This document shows positions 60,633 through 64,000 of a DNA stretch of 64,000 nucleotides, one piece after another; the first letter of the stretch is position 1; each line of letters starts with the position of its first letter. The notes beneath the pieces are model-generated. The model saw only the letters and a program-made list of their open reading frames with translations, ran no database searches and was not told where the DNA came from. Origin of the DNA: Kaistia defluvii (GTDB lineage: Bacteria > Pseudomonadota > Alphaproteobacteria > Rhizobiales > Kaistiaceae); assembly GCF_026343955.1 (NCBI RefSeq), contig NZ_JAPKNI010000010.1:62001-126000 (forward strand), written 5' to 3'. The position numbers and the translations under genes were made by a program.

Positions 60633-61355
60633 ATGTCCAACCCGCCGCACATCCTCGTCGTCGATGACGACCTCGAAATCCGCCGGCTTCTCGGCCGCTA
60701 TCTCGACGGCCAGGGCCTGCGCGTCACGCTGGCGGCCGACAAGCGCGAGCTGGAGGACAAGCTCGCCACCCAGCATATCGACCTGATCGTGCTCGACGTG
60801 ATGCTGCCGGACGGATCCGGCCTCGACATCTGCCGCCAGCTGCGCGACCGCCGCCCGCCGATCCCGGTCATCCTGTTGACGGCGCTGAAGGAGGATGTCG
60901 ACCGCATCATCGGGCTGGAGATCGGCGCCGACGACTATCTCGGCAAGCCGTTCAACCCGCGCGAACTGCTGGCGCGCATTCGTGCCGTGCTGCGCCGCTC
61001 GGCCGAGGTGGTCGAGGCGCCCGCGCTGGCCGTGAGCTACCGCTTCGCCGGGTTCGTCGCCGCGCCCGAGACGCGCACGGTGGTCGATCCCGACGGCGCC
61101 GAGATCGTGCTGACCGGCGCCGAATTCGACCTGCTGATCGTCTTCCTCGACCGTCCCGGCCGCGTGCTGTCGCGCGAGCAGTTGCTCGACCTGACCCAGG
61201 GCCGTGAGGCCGACCCGCTCGACCGCTCGATCGACGTGCTGATGAGCCGTCTGCGCCGCAAGCTGGGTGACGATGGCAAGTTCAACATCTTCAAGACGGT
61301 ACGCAATGGCGGCTACCAGCTGGCGGTGAAGGTCGAGACGGAGGGGGCGGCTTGA
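60633..61355 (+). CDS. OmpR-family response regulator
   Basis: 240 residues from the ATG at 60633. The receiver has D11/D12/D13 in ILVVDDDLEI and the phospho-acceptor D55 in LIVLDVMLPDGSGLD, with the lysine in YLGKPFNPREL. The C-terminal winged helix has LTGAEFDLLIVFLDRPGRVL and DRSIDVLMSRLRRKLGDDGK. Its stop overlaps the kinase start (TTGA). It probably regulates the divergent Spy-like gene. Confidence 0.93.
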   Translation: MSNPPHILVVDDDLEIRRLLGRYLDGQGLRVTLAADKRELEDKLATQHIDLIVLDVMLPDGSGLDICRQLRDRRPPIPVILLTALKEDVDRIIGLEIGADDYLGKPFNPRELLARIRAVLRRSAEVVEAPALAVSYRFAGFVAAPETRTVVDPDGAEIVLTGAEFDLLIVFLDRPGRVLSREQLLDLTQGREADPLDRSIDVLMSRLRRKLGDDGKFNIFKTVRNGGYQLAVKVETEGAA

Positions 61356-62665
61356 ATTCGCTTCGCCTCAAGATCGGCCTGCTCGTCATCGGCGCCATCG
61401 TCGCCGTGGTGGGGCTGGCCACGCTGGTCGCTGTCAGCGTCATCGGCGAGCCCGGCCCCGGGCGGATGCTGGGCCCGACGGCGATCCAGATCGACCTGAT
61501 CGCCCAGCTCGTCGAGCGCCATCCGGAGGATTTTCGCGACGGCCAGGTGGTGCCCGGGACCGGGCATGGCCGCGATCTCGGCATCCGCCTTCGCGACAGA
61601 CCGGCGCGGGGGCCCGTGCATGAAGAGCTGACGCGGTCGCTGCGCAATATTCTCGACCATGCCGGCCATCCGCGCGACGTGATCGTCACCCAGCCGCGGC
61701 CGCATGCGCCGGCGCTGGTCTCGATCCCGATCAGCGACCTCGGCTATATCGCCGTGCCGCTTTCCAATGCGCCGCCGGCGCGCGCCGGCTGGATCGTGCT
61801 GATCGGCTGGATGCTGGCGATCATCCTGGGCGCGGCCGTCATCGCGCTGGTGATCGCCAACCGGCTGACCAAGCCGCTGCAGATGATCGAGGCGGCGATC
61901 GCCTCGGTCGGCGCGGACGGGGTGCTGCCGGCGTTGCCGGAGACCGGCTCGGCCGAGACGCGGGCCACGGCCGGCGCGCTCAACCGCCTGTCGGCCCGGC
62001 TCAAGAGCGCGATGGAGAGCCGGATGCGCCTGGTCGCCGCCGCCGGCCACGATCTTCGCACGCCGATGACGCGGATGCGGCTCCGCGCCGAATTCCTCGA
62101 CGACGACGAACGGCAGAACTGGCTGAACGATCTCGACGAACTCGACCGCATTGCCGACAGCGCCATCCGTCTCGTGCGCGAGGAGGTGGAGGAGGGCGAC
62201 CGCGATCCCGTCAAACTCGACGAACTCGTCCGCCGGCTGGCGACGGAACTGGCCGTGCAGGGCCATGACATCGAGGTCGGTCCGCTCGACGCCGTGGCGG
62301 TGGCCGCCGCGCCGCTGGCGCTGACGCGGGCGCTGCGCAATCTGATGATCAATGCCGCGACCCATGGCGGCGGCGGCACGATCAGCGTCACGCGCCAGGG
62401 CGAGACCGCGATGATTCGCATCGTCGACCGGGGCCCGGGCATACCGCCCGAGATGATCGAGCGCGCCTTCGAGCCGTTTTTCCGGGTCGATCCGGCGCGC
62501 CGCCAGTCGGTGCCCGGCGCCGGCCTCGGCCTCGCGATCGCCAAGGAAATCGTCGAGCGCCTGGGCGGCCGCATCCTGATCCGCAATGGCGAGCAAGGCG
62601 GCCTGGTGCAGGAAATCAGCCTGCCGCGGGTCGAACTCCCGGACGAAGCCGTCCGGCCTGTCTAG
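61352..62665 (+). CDS. Sensor histidine kinase
   Basis: 437 residues, start TTG at 61352, overlapping the regulator stop. First membrane segment LKIGLLVIGAIVAVVGLATL; a periplasmic part of about 120 residues; second segment GWIVLIGWMLAIILGAAVIA; HAMP; H box AAAGHDLRTPMTRMRLRAEF; N box RALRNLMINAATHG; VDRGPGIPPEM; PGAGLGLAIAKEIVERLGG. EnvZ/CpxA-like layout, cognate to the overlapping regulator. Confidence 0.93.
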   Translation: MNSLRLKIGLLVIGAIVAVVGLATLVAVSVIGEPGPGRMLGPTAIQIDLIAQLVERHPEDFRDGQVVPGTGHGRDLGIRLRDRPARGPVHEELTRSLRNILDHAGHPRDVIVTQPRPHAPALVSIPISDLGYIAVPLSNAPPARAGWIVLIGWMLAIILGAAVIALVIANRLTKPLQMIEAAIASVGADGVLPALPETGSAETRATAGALNRLSARLKSAMESRMRLVAAAGHDLRTPMTRMRLRAEFLDDDERQNWLNDLDELDRIADSAIRLVREEVEEGDRDPVKLDELVRRLATELAVQGHDIEVGPLDAVAVAAAPLALTRALRNLMINAATHGGGGTISVTRQGETAMIRIVDRGPGIPPEMIERAFEPFFRVDPARRQSVPGAGLGLAIAKEIVERLGGRILIRNGEQGGLVQEISLPRVELPDEAVRPV

Positions 62666-62733
62666 CTTGTTGCAACCCCTTCATGCGGCTGTGCTACCGT
62701 TTGCGCGAAACCACGCCTGAACGGAAAAATCAC

Positions 62734-63555
62734 GTGACCCTTTCGATCGAAGACCGCATCGCCCGCTTCACCCTGGCGCAGGAAATCGCGCGCGAGGCCG
62801 GTGCGCTGGCGCTCGGCTATTTCGAGCGCCTCTCGACTCTGGCCGTCGAATTCAAGCATGGCGGCCAGGATGTCGTCAGCATCGCCGACCGCGAGGTCGA
62901 GGTGCTGATCCGCGCCCGCATCGCCGAGACGTTTCCCGACGATGGCGTGCTGGGCGAAGAGGATGGCCTGGTCGAGGGCAAGTCCGGCGTGCTCTGGGTG
63001 GTCGATCCGATCGACGGCACCAGCCCGTTCCTCAACGGCCTGTCGCACTGGTGCGTGTCGATCGCCGTGGCGGTTGGCGGCGAGGCCGAGATCGGCGTCA
63101 TCTATGCGCCGGTCAGCGACGAGTTCTTCGCCGGCGCCAAGGGTCTCGGCGCCTTCCTCAACGGCGCGCCGATCGCGGTCGCGCCGGCCCGCGCCATCGA
63201 GGACGGCCTGCTCGGTTTCGGCAGCAACCACCGCATCCCCCCGGCGGATGTCGGTCGCTTCGTCACCGCGCTGCTGGAAGCCGGCGGCATGTTCTATCGC
63301 AACGGTTCTGGCGCGCTGATGCTCGCCTATGTCGCCTGCGGCCGGCTGGTCGGCTATTACGAGCAGCATATCAATTCGTGGGATTGCCTCGCCGGTCTCT
63401 GCCTGATCCGGGAAGCCGGCGGTTGGCACAATGATTTCCTGTCCGGCGACGGCATGTTGCAAGGCAACCGCATCGCCGCCGGCGCGCCGCAGATGAAGGA
63501 CGGTCTTGTCGCCCTGCTGGAGCGCGTCGGAGCGTCGACAGAGACGATCGTCTGA
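62734..63555 (+). CDS. Inositol monophosphatase family protein
   Basis: 273 residues if started at the GTG at 62734; an ATG at 62683 in the same frame would add 17. Metal and catalytic motifs: DGVLGEEDGLVEG, WVVDPIDGTSPFLNGLSHW (WxxDPxDGT), and INSWDCLAGLCLIREAGG (WDxAAG-like). A signal-free cytoplasmic phosphatase; the substrate may be inositol phosphate, histidinol phosphate or 3'-phosphoadenosine phosphate, which this fold does not separate. Confidence 0.9.
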   Translation: MTLSIEDRIARFTLAQEIAREAGALALGYFERLSTLAVEFKHGGQDVVSIADREVEVLIRARIAETFPDDGVLGEEDGLVEGKSGVLWVVDPIDGTSPFLNGLSHWCVSIAVAVGGEAEIGVIYAPVSDEFFAGAKGLGAFLNGAPIAVAPARAIEDGLLGFGSNHRIPPADVGRFVTALLEAGGMFYRNGSGALMLAYVACGRLVGYYEQHINSWDCLAGLCLIREAGGWHNDFLSGDGMLQGNRIAAGAPQMKDGLVALLERVGASTETIV

Positions 63556-63572
63556 GGCCGATTCAGGGAAGA

Positions 63573-63818
63573 CCCTCACCCCAGCCCTCTCCCGTGCGCG
63601 GGCGAGGGAGCAGGCCGGCGCCCGCAACACTCCGGCGTCATCCCGGCCCGAACTGGCATCCATTCAGCCGGATTGTCAGCACCGAGCCGGCTCTTCACCT
63701 CTCCCTGAGGGAGAGGTCGGACCGAAGGTCCGGGTGAGGGTTTACGCCCTCTCCGGATGGGTCCCTAACCCCTCACCCGCCGGCTACGCCGTCGACCTCT
63801 CCCTCAGGGAGAGGTGAA
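63573..63818. repeat. Composite repeat: R3 unit, R2 arm and an inverted pair
   Basis: ACCCTCACCCCAGCCCTCTC then CCGTGCGCGGGCGAGGG (R3) is followed by CGTCATCCCGGC and CATCCATTCAGCCGG, one arm of R2. Then TTCACCTCTCCCTGAGGGAG AGGT (near 63696) is mirrored by ACCTCTCCCTCAGGGAGAGG TGAA (near 63795), giving an inverted pair about 100 bp apart. No gene is seen here. Confidence 0.72.
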
Positions 63819-63829
63819 AGTGAAGCGAC

Positions 63830-64000
63830 CTAAACCCCAGGTCCCGACGCCTCGCGCAGATAGCGGACCGGGCGCTCCGGCGCGAGTGCCAGCGCGGCGC
63901 GAACGATCGCCTGGGCGTCGATGCCGTGGTGGCGATAGAGGTCGGCGATCGTGCCGGTCTGGCCGAAATGTTCGACACCGAGCGAGCGGGTGCGGTGGCC
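63830..64000 (-). CDS. C-terminal end of a transketolase/pyruvate dehydrogenase E1-like thiamine-diphosphate enzyme (partial)
   Basis: The minus frame reads RTRSLGVEHFGQTGTIADLY then RHHGIDAQAIVRAALALAPE RPVRYLREASGPGV and a TAG stop at 63830-63832. Gly-Val-Glu-x-Phe-Gly-Gln-Thr-Gly-x-x-x-Asp-Leu-Tyr is a C-terminal signature of transketolase-like E1 enzymes in alphaproteobacteria. Only 56 codons are inside the window, so the exact enzyme is uncertain. Confidence 0.6.
   Translation of the reverse strand, partial: GHRTRSLGVEHFGQTGTIADLYRHHGIDAQAIVRAALALAPERPVRYLREASGPGV

Overview
The window is high-GC DNA with alphaproteobacterial character. The minus-strand order rpmH-rnpA-yidC-engB-argB-HAD nucleotidase-dapD (1-5366) is typical of Hyphomicrobiales (Rhizobiales). 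Several sugar ABC importers, DUF1254/DUF1214 proteins and a UdgX/radical-SAM pair fit a free-living soil or water member of that order. A Kaistia-like genome is my inference; the genus cannot be proved from this sequence alone.

Layout. (1) 1-5366: housekeeping block with many short gaps or overlaps, read leftwards from rpmH. (2) 5648-7168: an orphan sensor histidine kinase. (3) 7389-7465: tRNA-Arg(ACG), followed directly by an accessory-looking region (7477-17238). It holds three DUF1254/DUF1214 secreted proteins, two paralogous AraC-type regulators, an outer-membrane-barrel-like protein, a Cys/Gly-rich secreted protein, and decayed remnants of a phage-type DNA methylase (10450-10832) and a DUF3489 gene (about 12720-12957). 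(4) 17367-24409: small single genes (GNAT, DoxX, DUF2165, SDR, M3 peptidase, PfkB sugar kinase). (5) 24633-32221: deoxynucleoside/nucleoside catabolism (SorC/DeoR-type regulator, deoC, a two-module aldehyde dehydrogenase, a nucleoside hydrolase), plus a metallo-beta-lactamase lactonase-like gene with an unknown partner.

(6) 32525-42320: a compact rightward locus. A composite regulator (DeoR helix-turn-helix, periplasmic-binding-like segment, DeoR sensor domain) is followed by a sugar importer, then an enoyl-CoA hydratase, an SDR, a mutarotase-like protein, an SMP-30 lactonase and a CaiB/BaiF CoA-transferase, nearly all overlapping or tightly packed. This is the best candidate for an undescribed pathway: sugar uptake and lactone chemistry joined to CoA-thioester chemistry. 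(7) 42586-49067: a second sugar operon (oxidoreductase, isomerase, binding protein, two permeases) read leftwards, divergent from a LacI-family regulator and with two clear LacI-type operators; its binding-protein gene carries an apparent one-base frameshift. (8) 49155-52078: a DNA-repair pair, radical SAM protein and UdgX fusion. (9) 52079-59316: a ribose-type ABC importer with a GntR/FCD regulator and an SDR. (10) 59585-62665: a Spy/CpxP-like His/Pro/Gly-rich periplasmic protein divergent from an OmpR-type two-component pair. (11) 62734-64000: an inositol-monophosphatase-family gene, repeats, and the 3' end of a thiamine-diphosphate enzyme gene.

Across regions: three families of intergenic palindromic repeats recur. 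In all three ABC importer operons a hairpin-forming element lies between the binding-protein gene and the first permease gene. Two of the three importers have no ATPase gene beside them.
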